The notes under the pieces are model-generated. The model saw only the letters and a list, made by a program, of their open reading frames with translations, ran no database searches and had not been told where the DNA came from. This document shows positions 1 through 10,429 of a stretch of 64,000 nucleotides of DNA, piece after piece. The stretch lies in the NCBI RefSeq assembly GCF_019703515.2, contig NC_059351.1, positions 16,890,001 through 16,954,000 on the forward strand, given 5' to 3'. The translations under genes and the position numbers were made by a program. Origin of the DNA: Myxocyprinus asiaticus (taxonomy: Eukaryota; Chordata; Actinopteri; Cypriniformes; Catostomidae). Within the stretch, counting starts at the first letter, position 1, and every line of letters starts with the position of its first letter.

Positions 1-230
1 CCAGCAGAGGTGAATGAACAGTAGTAGTTCCGAAGAGAAAATCTGAATGAGTGGTTGCATACCAGCTCCTTTTATACCTGTATGTCCGGGGGAGTGGCAT
101 GCAAATACCACTCGCCAATTTTCATTGGCTTTTTATCAAAGACCAGAGGTGTCTCGGGCTCCCAAGAATGACCCCTAGTGTCACTACATCGACACAACGT
201 CGAGTGAGTGACAGATCGGGAACACTCAGA
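1..230 (-). mobile_element. DIRS element terminal repeat (end of a copy extending left)
   Basis: This stretch matches, base for base over most of its length and in the same orientation, the right terminal repeat of the DIRS element at 33853-34085. The shared landmarks are the TATA-like segment CTTTTATACC, the block ATGCAAATACCACTCGCC and the end AGTGTCACTACATCGAC. Differences are scattered single bases plus a short deletion near position 20-30. The body of the element must lie outside the window, or this is a solo terminal repeat. The short open frame inside it is not a gene. Confidence 0.8.
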
Positions 231-783
231 TCAGCATTCAGCATGGCTTATGAAACATCGTCTTTGGAAATAAAGGCATCACCGTAAGTAATGCAGGTAC
301 ATATACTCTTCAATGCAACAAGTGAATTATGTACTTACTCTTTTACTATAAATGCTGACATTAGAAAATTATCTGATATTGGCACATAATTCTGCTGTAA
401 ATCCTGTGGCTGTGTGATAGTTTATAAGCCCAGATCACTAACTCTGGTATTATAACCTTCTAGTTATTTACACTGCAGTCAATCCCAGCAGAACTTTCTC
501 ACGTTCGCCGGAAATGCAGCCACTGCTTACTTCCGCATTGCAAAATAAGGTGGATAGGATAGGCCTACAATTCGCGCGCATGCTTCAGATCGCGTCCGTA
601 AGTGCCTAATGTACTGTGGTCTGTGATCTGGGAGACATTATCATATATATATATATGTATATAGTGTATATATGTATATATATATATACAGACAACATTC
701 GATATAATTATAATTGTCCCCATTGGTCCACTAGATCTTGATCGACAGCTCCTCCTCTAGCCAGTCATTGGAAGAGCGGAGGT
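231..783. other. No gene seen; AT-rich intergenic DNA with an (AT)n stretch
   Basis: No coding signal is visible. Positions about 640-690 hold an imperfect AT/TATG microsatellite. The part from 480 to 620 is more GC-rich than its surroundings, with several CpG dinucleotides, and lies upstream of the candidate first exon at 842. Confidence 0.5.
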
Positions 784-791
784 GACGTCAC
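784..791. promoter_or_regulatory. CRE-like palindrome TGACGTCA
   Basis: A perfect 8-bp CRE palindrome (known binding site of CREB/ATF factors) lies about 50 bases upstream of a candidate start codon at 842. A single short motif occurs by chance, so its value rests on the exon candidate next to it. Confidence 0.25.
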
Positions 792-841
792 TCCAATGCG
801 ACTCCAACGGCTGCTGTACAATCTCACGATGGTAGATGAAA

Positions 842-880
842 ATGGATAACCATCAGTTGGCAAATCCTGGGCAATCACAG
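842..880 (+). CDS. Candidate first coding exon of an unidentified host gene
   Basis: An ATG at 842 opens 13 codons (MDNHQLANPGQSQ) ending exactly at CAG followed by GTAATT, a good vertebrate splice donor. A CRE palindrome lies about 50 bases upstream. The local sequence is unique in the window and richer in CpG than its surroundings. A slightly upstream ATG at about 831 gives only a six-codon frame that overlaps this start. The residues do not match a protein I recognise and no second exon was found downstream, so this is a candidate only; chance is a real alternative. Confidence 0.25.
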
Positions 881-899
881 GTAATTGAATATAACTATA

Positions 900-2207
900 T
901 TATTTGTGGTTGATAGATACGCTACTTGTGTCTGTTTTGAGTATTTTCTGCCAGCTCTAGGAAACAATGTGTTGTCCGAGTAGGCCATTATCATAGTCCG
1001 TTAACATGTATCGAGTCAGCTGAATTTAGTTAGCAGAGTTTTAGTTTAGGCATTATTTAAGACTTCCTTGTTTGTAGGTTATTGGCTGCATATCTAAAAA
1101 CAAAAAAACAAAAACAAAGTTGGGTTGGTGTGGATGTTTGATGCATGTTTTTACTAGCTGTACCAATGTAGTCGTGAGTTCAGAACCCAACTTGATCCGC
1201 TTTTCCATGTTGCTGAATGTGCCGTTATGTACTGATCCTATGCTGGCATCGTTGGCACGGCTACATGTAGTTTATTTTTCCATGATACTGCAGCGAAATC
1301 AGAAACAAGTGACCAAGCATCCCCACGTTAATAAATAATGCAGTAAAGTTGGCTTGATGTTGGACGTTCTTTATTCACAAATAGTCGCAAATTTAGGGAC
1401 CATCTCTAAAGATACAGGCAACACTGGAGCATACATTTACAAACATTTCCATAACAGAGTATACAACTTCAGTAATATTTGAAGCAAATTACTTACAGGC
1501 ATACAACCAACTCCAAAGTGTGCATGTAGGTGTCAGCAATAATGCACAACTTTTAGATTTTTTGGGTATGGGTGCTTGAAGTCTGTGATATTCTACTTTG
1601 ACAATGCCTTAAAATCAGTCATAAACATGAGACTGTGTCATTATTTTAAATCAAGCTTCAAAAGTGCTTATTTTAAATCAAGCTTCTCAACTCTTTCCTT
1701 GTTTAATTTAAATACTTTTAATAATGAATTTGTATTATCTCAGTTTACTAAGTTGTGATTTGTTTGAATTGAGACATTTAATTAATCTGAATTATCTGAA
1801 TTTGGGCCTACTCAATTAATTGCACATGAACTTTCTTATCACAATCGGAATCATTTATTTGTCACTTGCACCAACACTATGTGTTGCTCTAAAGGTAAAA
1901 TTAGCATTCAAAACACAGTGTGGACTATATAAGAAAGGAAAACACCATCAATGCACTAATGGCCACAATGGCGACTTTATATATCATGTATATACAATAC
2001 ATTTCAATGTGGGTGAGTGGCTGATGCTTTATGGGTCACAGATGATAATATACTAGTGAAACACGTCTTTATATTAAAACTTAACTATGATCCTGTTCAC
2101 ATCAAAGCATCAATTTCATTTGTTCTTCAAAACCACTGAAAAAGGTTCACTCTTGAGGTTAATTCCTGCTGTGCTAATACCAATTACCCAGATGTGGAGC
2201 AACATAT
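900..2207. other. No gene seen; unique AT-rich DNA
   Basis: All open frames here are short and of low complexity. I see no transposon ends, inverted repeats or splice-flanked coding blocks. It could be intron if the exon candidate at 842 is real. Confidence 0.4.
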
Positions 2208-2210
2208 TAA

Positions 2211-3397
2211 GGGTACGTTTACACAACAACGATGTACTAAAAACAGAAAAGTTTTTCCTTTTGCGTTTTTGAAAAGTTTCGCGTACAGACAACAACATTG
2301 TCAAAAAGATCCCCGTTCACACGGATCCACGAAAATGACTAAAAACGCTGTATTATGCATGCCAGGCCAGTAGTTGGTGATGTCACTTTGTAAAGAAACA
2401 ATACGCGCCTGTGCACATAAGCATTCTTCCACAGAGCGGCGAATATAAACAATAAAGATGGCGAAAGCATCGGGCAATTATGTCTGGACAGACGATGAGT
2501 TTGCTTTATTACTACAATTACTTTGCTGGAGAAGCATCAATAAACTCAAAATCTTGAGCAGCACAAACACAGTCCTGTAGTCTGCCATTGTAGTTTTGAA
2601 TGTCTCGTGTGTGTTTTTTGAAGCACTCACATGCATGCCTATAGACTGAACTCTGAAGATTATTCAATAAACTCTGCTCATTTTTACCATCACTACATCT
2701 CCTGCCTTCTTCTGTATTCCCCCTGCTGACTCTTGGGCTGGTAGGAGAGTAAGTTAACATAAGCTGTTGATGTTGGTTTTGGATATCAGACAGAACTCTG
2801 ATATATGGATATCTTCTGATGGAGAGAGAGGTCTTGTGTACACTGGATCTAACATGCATTTTCACTGCCTCATATTTTCATATTCTAAGCATATCTTTGA
2901 ATACTGTACATGGCATCACATCTCTGTCTATAGGCTATATACATAAGCGGTGGGTGAATGAATTGCAGGGTAAAGGTACATCATATAAAATTAAGTAAAT
3001 AAATAAATAACATTTAAAATACAAATACATTTTTCCCATCTGAATCCATACATTAATTTCAAGATTTTCAAATTGCAGGTTCTGCCTACTGTACAATGTT
3101 CACACTCCATACAAAACACTCCAAATGAATAAATTGTTGATTACTGTTATTTTCACAGACACCAGTATTCATATTGATAATCATACATCTCAAATTGATG
3201 CCTATCAATCCATCATTCTTTATATAACACATAATACGTGTGCGCATGATAGCATCGTATTCAAAAACTTGCACTTTCAAACCCGTTTTCAAAAGTTTGC
3301 ATTTTCAGGCCCCAAAACGCCGTTGTCATTAAAATGAACAGCCAAAATGCATAAGTTTTCCATTTTTAGTTGAAAACATTGTCGTGTAAATGGCCCC
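2211..3397. mobile_element. PIF/Harbinger-like DNA transposon (non-autonomous)
   Basis: The left end GGGTACGTTTACACAACAAC and the right end (reverse complement GGGGCCATTTACACGACAAT) form imperfect terminal inverted repeats. They are flanked by TAA at 2208-2210 and 3398-3400, the three-base target duplication typical of the Harbinger superfamily. Both ends continue as matching GTTTTTGAAAAGT-like sequence for tens of bases. No transposase is visible. A short Myb/SANT-like start is present inside (2458-2580), which fits Harbinger elements, whose second gene encodes a Myb-like protein. Confidence 0.7.
2458..2580 (+). pseudogene. Truncated Myb/SANT-like protein remnant of the Harbinger element
   Basis: The frame starts MAKASGNYVWTDDEFALLLQ and stops after 40 residues. 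The W-T-D-D-E-x-x-L-L-L pattern at residues 10-19 is like the first helix of Myb/SANT domains carried by Harbinger transposons, which bind the element's ends. The rest of the domain is missing, so the product cannot be functional. It sits inside a non-autonomous Harbinger-like element and was probably inherited from a longer ancestor. Confidence 0.45.
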
Positions 3398-3521
3398 TAA
3401 GCATCTGAAAGGTGACTCACATTTTGCTAACCATAGCACCTTTTAAATGCAACAAAATGTCACCAAAAAAACTTACCCTCATGTATTTCCAAACTTGTAT
3501 CCTATTTTTTTCTTGTCCATA

Positions 3522-3550
3522 ATTTTTTTTTTTTTTTTTTTTTTTTTTTG
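3522..3550. repeat. Poly-T tract
   Basis: About 29 bases of almost pure T directly border the TIR element at 3553. A second T-rich run borders its other end at 4384-4420. Confidence 0.9.
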
Positions 3551-3552
3551 AA

Positions 3553-4384
3553 GAATTGACCCTTCGCTAAGCCTCGTAAAAGCGTTTCTGACCAATCCTA
3601 TCTTAGCAACGGTTGCCGTCCACCATTTTTTTCCAAAGAGAGTCGATGGGAGTCATTTGTTTGAGTAGTTCTATGCAGGATCTTTTGTCCACAAAATATA
3701 ATAAGTTGATGCTGGGTCAGTTGTAATAGTGACACGAGATACCTAGAGAGGATGCACACAGTGTACAGTGTTTTTTAGTGTTCATTTATTTTTTTCAATC
3801 TTTAAATAAATCTCAAAAAGAGCATGCTATGGATTAAACTGTGTCAGCTCTCATTCCCAAATGAACATATGTAACATCAGCAAGGACACCTTTTTGCTCC
3901 AAGGTAAATTAAAGGTAATAACTTCACCTTAATTCATTTATGAACTGATTCAGGCCATAGAAAAGGCGATAGTAAATAAAGAGTTCACAGCATTTTAAAT
4001 GAGTTATGAGGGATTATGAGCAGTTCTGTTCACTAACGCTAATGTTATCAGGTGTGTAATCGCCATCAAATGATGCTTTTCTCTTTTCAAGTGACTGTGA
4101 TAATAATTTGCCTCAATTCCGATTCAGTCTCAACAGTTTTCAATAAAATTTGTGTAATTTAATTTATTAAAAAAAAAAAAAAAAAAACATCAGATAAACA
4201 TGTTTTTAAATATCACTCTTCATTCCACCCCACATGAGAATATTATCAATTCTGTTTATGAGAATATTTTGGCATTAACCGTGTTGTTCACTGCAATCTC
4301 CCATTAATTCCTATGGGAAGTTCTGCAAAGCTTGTCAGAGCAACGGTAGCCAAAGGGTGCGGAGCTTAGCAAAGGGTCAATTTC
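3553..4384. mobile_element. Unclassified DNA element with 20-base inverted ends
   Basis: The left end GAATTGACCCTTCGCTAAGC is repeated inverted at the right end (reverse complement GAAATTGACCCTTTGCTAAG). The inner parts also mirror each other (AGCAACGG near both ends). No coding frame is present. Both flanks are T-rich, so a target duplication cannot be read. Superfamily is unknown. Confidence 0.55.
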
Positions 4385-4718
4385 TTTTTCTTTCTTTTTT
4401 TTTTCTTTTTTTTTTTTCTCTGATGCCAGAGCTCACAAATCTAATTTTTACTTGTGTCCAATAAAAAATAAAAATTATGACTTTAAATGTGTTTTGCCAC
4501 ATTTGACGTCATTCACACCAAACACTATTGGTTATATGGAAATGAACATTAGCCTTAGTCACCATTCACTTTCATTGTGTGGAAAAAAAGATGTGATGAA
4601 AGTGAATAGTGACTGAGGATAATGCACTGCCTAGCATCTCCTTTTGTGCTCCATGGAAGAAAGAAAGCCATACAGGTTCGGAATGACATGAGGATGAGCC
4701 AATGATGACATGTATATA

Positions 4719-5837
4719 CACTGGAAGCCAAAAGTTTGGAATAATGTACAGATTTTGCTGTTTCAGAATGAAATTGGTACATTAATTCACCAAAGTGACA
4801 TTCAACTGATCACAAAGTATAGTCAGGACATTACTGATGTAAAAAAAAAAAGCACAATCACTATTTGAAAAAAGTAATTTTTGATCAAATCTAGACAGGC
4901 CCCATTTCCAGCAGCCATCGCTCCAAAACCTTATCCTTGAGTAATAATGCTAAATTGCTAATTTGGTACTAGAAAATCACTCGCCATTATATCAAACACA
5001 GTTGAAAGCTATTTGTTTTTTGAAAGAAGCTTAACATTGTCTTTGTGTTTGTTTTTGAGTTGCCATAGTATGCAGTAGACTGGCATGTCTTAAGGTCAAT
5101 ATTAGATCAAAAATAGCAAAAAAGAAACTGCTTTCTCTAGAAACTCGTCAGTCAGTCATTGTTTTGAGGAATGAAGGCTATACAATGCTTGAAATTGCCA
5201 AAAAAAACTGAAGATTTCATACAAAGGTGTACACTAGAGTCTTCAAAGACAAAGGACAACAGGCTCTAACAAGGACAGAAAGAGATGTGGAAGGCCAGAT
5301 GTACAACTATACAAGAGGATAAGTACATCAGAGACTCTGATGTAGCTTCATTGAATTCTACCCGCTCAACACCAGTTTCATGTACAACAGTAAAGAGAAG
5401 ACTCAGGGGTGCAGGCCTTATGGGAAGAATTGCAAAGAAAAAGCCACTTTTGAAACAGAAAAACAAAAAGAAAAGGTTAGAGTGGGCAAAGAAACCCAGA
5501 CATTAGACAACAGATAATTGGAAAAGAATGTTATGGATCTTAACCCCATTGAACTTTTGTGGGATCAGCTAGACTGTAAGGTGTGTGAGAAGTGCCCGAC
5601 AAGATAGTCACATATATGGCAAGTGCTACAGGAAGTGTGGGGTGAAATGTCACGAGTATCTGGACAAACTGACAGCTGGAATGCCAAGGATCTGTAAAGC
5701 TGTCATTGCTGCACGTGGAGGATTTTTTGATGAGAAAACTTTGAAATAGTTTAAGAAGTTCTGATTTATTTATTTTTTTTAATTGTAATAGTAATTTTTC
5801 ACATTATTACATTATTCCAAACTTTTGGCCGCTGTTG
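4719..5837 (+). mobile_element. Internally deleted Tc1-like transposon, copy A
   Basis: The element starts CACTGGAAGCCAAAAGTTTG and ends with the inverse of that motif, with TA on both sides (4717-4718 and 5838-5839), the target of Tc1/mariner transposons. A related copy lies at 56812-57884. The right inverted repeat is short here because most of it was lost. The transposase reading frame inside lacks its catalytic centre. Confidence 0.85.
5280..5750 (+). pseudogene. Tc1-like transposase remnant lacking the catalytic core
   Basis: The N-terminal half (recognisable TTVKRRLRGAGLMGRIAKKK, then LEWAKKPRH) runs to about 5527. It then jumps straight to the C-terminal part following the DLNPIE motif, starting about 5535, and ends in GMPRICKAVIAA-like sequence. 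The whole segment with the first two catalytic aspartates is missing, and frameshifts are present. The same jump occurs at the same place in copy B, so the deletion is older than the spread of this subfamily. Confidence 0.75.
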
Positions 5838-6274
5838 TATATGTATATATATTTTTTCTGTTATTTTAAGATACTGGTTACTGTTGTTCCTTTTCCTATA
5901 TAGAAGTAATATATCCACATGGCATTCTTCTATGAATGTTCTCAATCATTCGAATCATCATGCCATGTAAAATTTATTCTGTAGCACAAGAATGTTTTCA
6001 TACATTTGTTGAAGATGTTTCACCACTCATCCAAACGGCTTTATTAGTTGTAGCATTCTAATGCCCCATGCATAGAAACAGTTAGCCTCTCTTTCTGGGC
6101 TGTTAGCTGGTCGAGTAGATCAGTCTACTGGTCAGCAGTGCAGAAAAGAGGTTAATAAATGAGCCAGCTAAAGGAGCCATTGATCCCACACACCACCTAT
6201 TTTAAAAAAACAAACAAAAACATAACGTATGCTTTTTGGGATACATGGATCTTGAAAAAAATAATAAAAATAAG
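5838..6274. other. No gene seen
   Basis: AT-rich sequence without a recognisable element or coding block. Confidence 0.4.
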
Positions 6275-6552
6275 CTAAAACTTATTTAAAGTTAAGGTTT
6301 TCAAAATCAAAAGGTTTTTTAAATCAGAAACTGCATACGAAATTTGATGAACTTCAGTAAACTTTTTTCTTTATTTTTTTCTTTTCTTTTCTTTTCTTCT
6401 TTGTACATAAAGGAGAAATGGCCAACGCTTATTTAAGGTTAGGGCTTTTAAATCGGAAGGTTTTTAAAATCAGAAACTAAATACGAAATTTGATGAACTT
6501 CAGTAAACGTGTTTTTTTTTTTTTTTTTTTTTTTTGTACATAAAGGAGAAAT
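6275..6552. repeat. Tandem duplication of about 140 bases
   Basis: Two head-to-tail units, about 6275-6421 and 6424-6552, share CTTATTTAA, AAATCAGAAACT, ACGAAATTTGATGAACTTCA and GTACATAAAGGAGAAATG in the same order. They differ mainly in the length of a T/C-rich tract in the middle of each unit. Confidence 0.85.
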
Positions 6553-6982
6553 GCTTAGCTTATGTAAGAACTTGGAAGGTCATTAAGAATTTATTGGAAT
6601 AACACTGGTGCTGAGATCAACAAAGTGCAAGATTCCTTAATCTGAAAAAAAAAAAAAAACTGCTTGATTTGGTAAATGTTTACCGAAATAGATTGCAGGT
6701 CAGTGAATGTACCAGAGCAATTGAAAGTACACATTAATTTACCCTCTCCATTCAATGCATTAAAGAGACTGTTTGAAGAGTTTTGGAAGCGTCCCTGCAA
6801 AGGAAAACAACTGAATTAGCATGATCAGCATTACAGATGAAAGTGTTGCTTTTTTGCTTTGGTACAGCGAGAGTAAAGCTATAATGTGTCAGATAGGGAA
6901 GAAACCAAACCAACCTGTACTCATAGAATCACGTTAGATAGATAGATAGATAGATAGATAGACTTGAACGATACAATATCAT
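6553..6982. other. No gene seen; ends in a (GATA)n microsatellite
   Basis: About 6930-6961 holds six to seven copies of TAGA/GATA. No end of the neighbouring hAT element could be found here, although one would be expected. Confidence 0.6.
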
Positions 6983-7204
6983 CTACACATCTACAGAATC
7001 AGTCCCTGTTTTTTTTTTTTTAGCAAAAGTCCTAACAAATTCATCCATATCTAAGCTACTAGTAATTAACTTCTCATGGGCCAATATCACTAAATGACTC
7101 TTTCTTTGGTGTAACATACAGCGACGAAAAGTGGTCTGAACCCGTGACAGAGTTGAAAAGGAACTCTCACATGATGCTGAGGACACCCCAGTGACAAGGG
7201 AAGT

Positions 7205-8058
7205 TACATGGAATGGAATGGAATGTACTTTATTGTCCCCATTGGGGGAAACTTGGGGTGGACTCAATAGGCAACATTTCAGCATCATCCAAATAAAAGA
7301 TAGAAAAATAAAAATACAATGGATACATCAAATACACAATGATTCAACACAGCATACATATCCATCAATCATAAAAATATATCCATCAGTAAATACATAT
7401 AATACATAAAAGATTCAAACACGATAAAAGCATACAATCTAAATCATTTGGCATCATAATAAATATTGCTAATAGAAAAAGGCACAAATTAATTTTTAAA
7501 TCTATTCAATTTACACGCCTAAAATGCCTGCCCGAAGGTAACAATTCATAATTAACAAAAAGAATGTGAGATTAACTTAAAATTATCGTAGCTTCCCTTA
7601 ACGTACACTATTCATACAGAGACTGAATGCTATAATAGTCCTTCTGTCCTGTCAGGTTCATTGCAATATGCGTCAGGTGCGTCAGCCTAGATTTCAGTAA
7701 GGTTTCCATACCATGTGGTTAAACCATAACTAATAATACTCTCTAATATGGCTTGGTAAAAAAGCAGAAGGATTTTGTTGTTCACCCCATAGTATCGTAG
7801 TCGACACAAAAACTGCAGTCTTTGATAAAGTCGACTACATACCCAATCAACATGTTTGTCCCAAGTGAGCGAACTATCTATATAGACTCCGAGATGCTTG
7901 AAGGACTGCACTTGACAAATTTCCTGGCTATGTATAAATACAGGGCTATGGTCAACAATGCCTCTAGGATCAAATATAATCTGCTTCATTTTGTTTGTAT
8001 TTAAATTTAAATAATTGGTATCACACCAACCAACAAACGACTCAATTTCAATTTTAAT
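7205..8058 (-). mobile_element. 3' fragment of a non-LTR retrotransposon inserted in the hAT gene
   Basis: The minus-strand frame changes at about 8058 from hAT sequence to the C-terminal part of a LINE reverse transcriptase (SFVGWCDTNYLNLN, then FKHLGVYIDSSLTW and SYGLTTWYGN). The 3' end shows AATAAAGTACATTCC followed by ATTCC repeats, the short tail repeats seen in CR1/L2/Rex-type LINEs. Both junctions show ATGTAA next to the element, a possible short target duplication. It is strongly 5'-truncated, as is usual for LINE insertions. Confidence 0.8.
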
Positions 8059-9057
8059 TACATACAATTTATGTAGCTCTGGAAATGCTTCTTTGTAGTT
8101 CTGCAAGTGTTTGCACAAAGTTGACAGGTCTGTTTCACCAGGAAATAGTTTGGCAAGCATAGATTTGGCAACAAGAATTTCATTTGCCAGACTTACACTA
8201 TCTGCAGTGCCATCAAGCAAATGCAGAGGGCTCAACAATGTGGTATCTAGAAATGCACTAGACGTGGGCGCAAAACAAGATACCGCTTTCATCAAGTCAA
8301 CATTTTTTTGTGGAAAATCTACTTTCCATTTCAACAATGGCCCTGGCGATAGTATGGTCCACTGTGCAAAATACAACACTGTCATTTAGTTGTTTATTCA
8401 TTGTTCTTCTTCTCTTTGAAGGGTGTAAATCATCACAGCATATCTGAAACTCATCTCTACGAATTGCCTTTAGGGACTCCAAGAACGCATTGACAACCTC
8501 ACAAGCTTTACACACGTCCACTGTCTGAGACTGGAGAATAGCATTAGCTGGTTTCAGGACACCAAGCACCCAGACTAGAAATGTTCCTTTTTCCAAAAAA
8601 TGTTGCCTTTTGATTTGGATTAAAAGGCCTGCTGCCTCAGTGCTCAGATCAGTGGTGGCAAAATCATCCTCTGTGATGTTTGAGAGGATGCTAAGAAGAA
8701 TGCCTTTCTCAATAATGCACCATGTGACATCATAATGGCTTGTCCATCGAATTTCCAATAATCGTTTAAGACAAGGAGCATTGTTCTTCTCAGGAAAAAG
8801 TTATATAGGGGACTGGCAAAGTCAAAAAAAATAAATTCCCACATGGATCACACTGGATGTCATGCACAACTGCTAAATATTGCTTGTGGTTATAACACTG
8901 AACGTAAGGTACATACCGACCAAGCTTGTTTTGCAGCAGGGCTTGCACACTGCCTCGTACCTCACTCATCACTGAGGCACCATCATAGCACTGACTAACT
9001 ATGTTGTTAGTATTGTAGCCAGCAGCTGAGAGGTGGCTCAATATTTGAATGGAAATA

Positions 9058-9268
9058 CAGGTGCATCTCAATAAATTAGAATGTCATGGAAAAGTTCTTT
9101 TATTTCAGTAATTCAACTCAAATTGTGAAACTCGTGTATTAAATAAATTCAATGCACACAGACTGAAGTAGTTTAAGTCTTTGGTTCTTTTAATTGTGAT
9201 GATTTTGGCTCACATTTTACAAAAACCCACCAATTCACTATCTCAAAAAATTAGAATATTTTAACATG
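9058..9268 (+). repeat. Left terminal inverted repeat of the Tc1 element
   Basis: It pairs with 10430-10638 in inverse orientation. It begins CAGGTGCATC and ends near the ATTAGAATATTTT block. Its length places it among Tc1 elements with long inverted repeats. Confidence 0.9.
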
Positions 9269-9320
9269 CCAATCAGCTAATCAACTCAAAACACCTGCAA
9301 AGGTTTCCTGAGCCTTCAAA

Positions 9321-10358
9321 ATGGTCTCTCAGTTTGGTTCACTAGGCTACAAAATCATGGGGAAGACTGCTGATCTGACAGTTGTCCAGAAGACAATCAT
9401 TGACACCCTTCACAAGGAGGGTAAGCCACAAACATTCATTGCCAAAGAAGCTGGCTGTTCACAGAGTGCTGTATCCAATCATGTTAACAGAAAGTTGAGT
9501 GGAAGGAAAAAGTGTGGAAGAAAAAGATGCACAACCAACCGAGAGAACCGCAGCCTTATGATTGTCCAGCAAAATCGATTCAAGAATTTGGAAGAACTTC
9601 ACAAGGAATGGACTGAGGCTGGGGTCAAGGCATCAAGAGCCACCACACACAGACATGTCAAGGAATTTGGCTACAGTTGTCGTATTCCTCTTGCTAAGCC
9701 ACTCCTGAACCACAGACAATGTCAGAGGCGTCTTACCTGGGCTAAGGAGAAGAAGAACTGGACTGTTGCCCAGTGGTCCAAAGTCCTCTTTTCAGATGAG
9801 AGCAAGTTTTGTATTTCATTTGGAAACCAAGGTCCTAGAGTCTGGAGGAAGGGTGGAGAAGCTCATAGCCCAAGTTGCTTGAAGTCCAGTGTTAAGTTTC
9901 CACAGTCTGTGATGATTTGGGGTGCAATGTCATCTGCTGGTGTTGGTCCATTGTGTTTTTTGAAAACCAAAGTCACTGCACCCGTTTACCAAGAAATTTT
10001 GGAGCACTTCATGCTTCCTTCTGCTGACCAGCTTTTTAAAGATGCTGATTTCATTTTCCAGCAGGATTTGGCACATGCCCACACTACCAAAAGCACCAAA
10101 AGTTGCTTAAATGACCATGGTGTTGGTGTGCTTGACTGGCCAGCAAACTCACCAGACCTGAACCCCATAGAGAATCTATGGGGTATTGTCAAGAGGAAAA
10201 TGAGAAACAAGAGACCAAAAAATGCAGATGAGCTGAAGGCCACTGTCAAAGAAACCTGGGCTTCCATACCACCTCAACAGTGCCACAAACTGATCACCTC
10301 TATGCCACGCCGAATTGAGGCAGTAATTAAAGCAAAAGGAGCCCCTACCAAGTATTGA
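9321..10358 (+). CDS. Tc1-like DDE transposase, full length
   Basis: The 345-residue protein is the usual length of a Tc1-family transposase. Residues about 15-60 form the first paired-like helix-turn-helix (TVVQKTIIDTLHKEGK...SQSAVSNHVNRKL), which binds the inverted repeats. A basic GRKKCGRKR stretch follows at 61-69, then a second DNA-binding region to about 125. The catalytic triad is D159 (FSDESKF), D249 (FQQDLAHAH) and E284 (SPDLNPIENLW), with 34 residues between the last two, the DD34E signature. The C terminus TSMPRRIEAVIKAKG is the usual ending. Cut-and-paste transposition into TA sites is the expected activity. A second ATG at codon 13 (MGKTADLT) matches where many Tc1 proteins begin, so the true start may be 9357. 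No stop or frameshift is present. Histidine 252 and neighbours replace the more usual GAPCH-type residues after D249, which may or may not affect activity. Confidence 0.93.
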   Translation: MVSQFGSLGYKIMGKTADLTVVQKTIIDTLHKEGKPQTFIAKEAGCSQSAVSNHVNRKLSGRKKCGRKRCTTNRENRSLMIVQQNRFKNLEELHKEWTEAGVKASRATTHRHVKEFGYSCRIPLAKPLLNHRQCQRRLTWAKEKKNWTVAQWSKVLFSDESKFCISFGNQGPRVWRKGGEAHSPSCLKSSVKFPQSVMIWGAMSSAGVGPLCFLKTKVTAPVYQEILEHFMLPSADQLFKDADFIFQQDLAHAHTTKSTKSCLNDHGVGVLDWPANSPDLNPIENLWGIVKRKMRNKRPKNADELKATVKETWASIPPQQCHKLITSMPRRIEAVIKAKGAPTKY

Positions 10359-10429
10359 GTACATATACAGTAAATGAACATACTTTCCAGAAGGCCAACA
10401 ATTCACTAAAAATGTTTTTTTTATTGGTC

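Larger units (their letters stand above)
3430..4718. repeat. Common fish TIR repeat (AATAGTTCACCC family), split by another element
   Basis: The piece at 3465-3520 (ACCCTCATGTATTTCCAAAC) and the piece at 4540-4715 (reverse complement includes CATCCTCATGTCATTCC) are the two halves of a palindromic repeat that is abundant in fish; other copies in this window are at 25158-26770 and 43380-43515. A TIR element (3553-4384) sits between the halves, and a Tc1-like element begins at 4719. Confidence 0.55.

Noticed and set aside
2518..2865. 115-codon minus-strand frame inside the Harbinger-like element
   Set aside because: It has no recognisable domain and runs against the Myb-type start at 2458; non-autonomous elements often have such chance frames.
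8111..8389. Plus-strand 92-codon frame
   Set aside because: Antisense of the hAT transposase segment.
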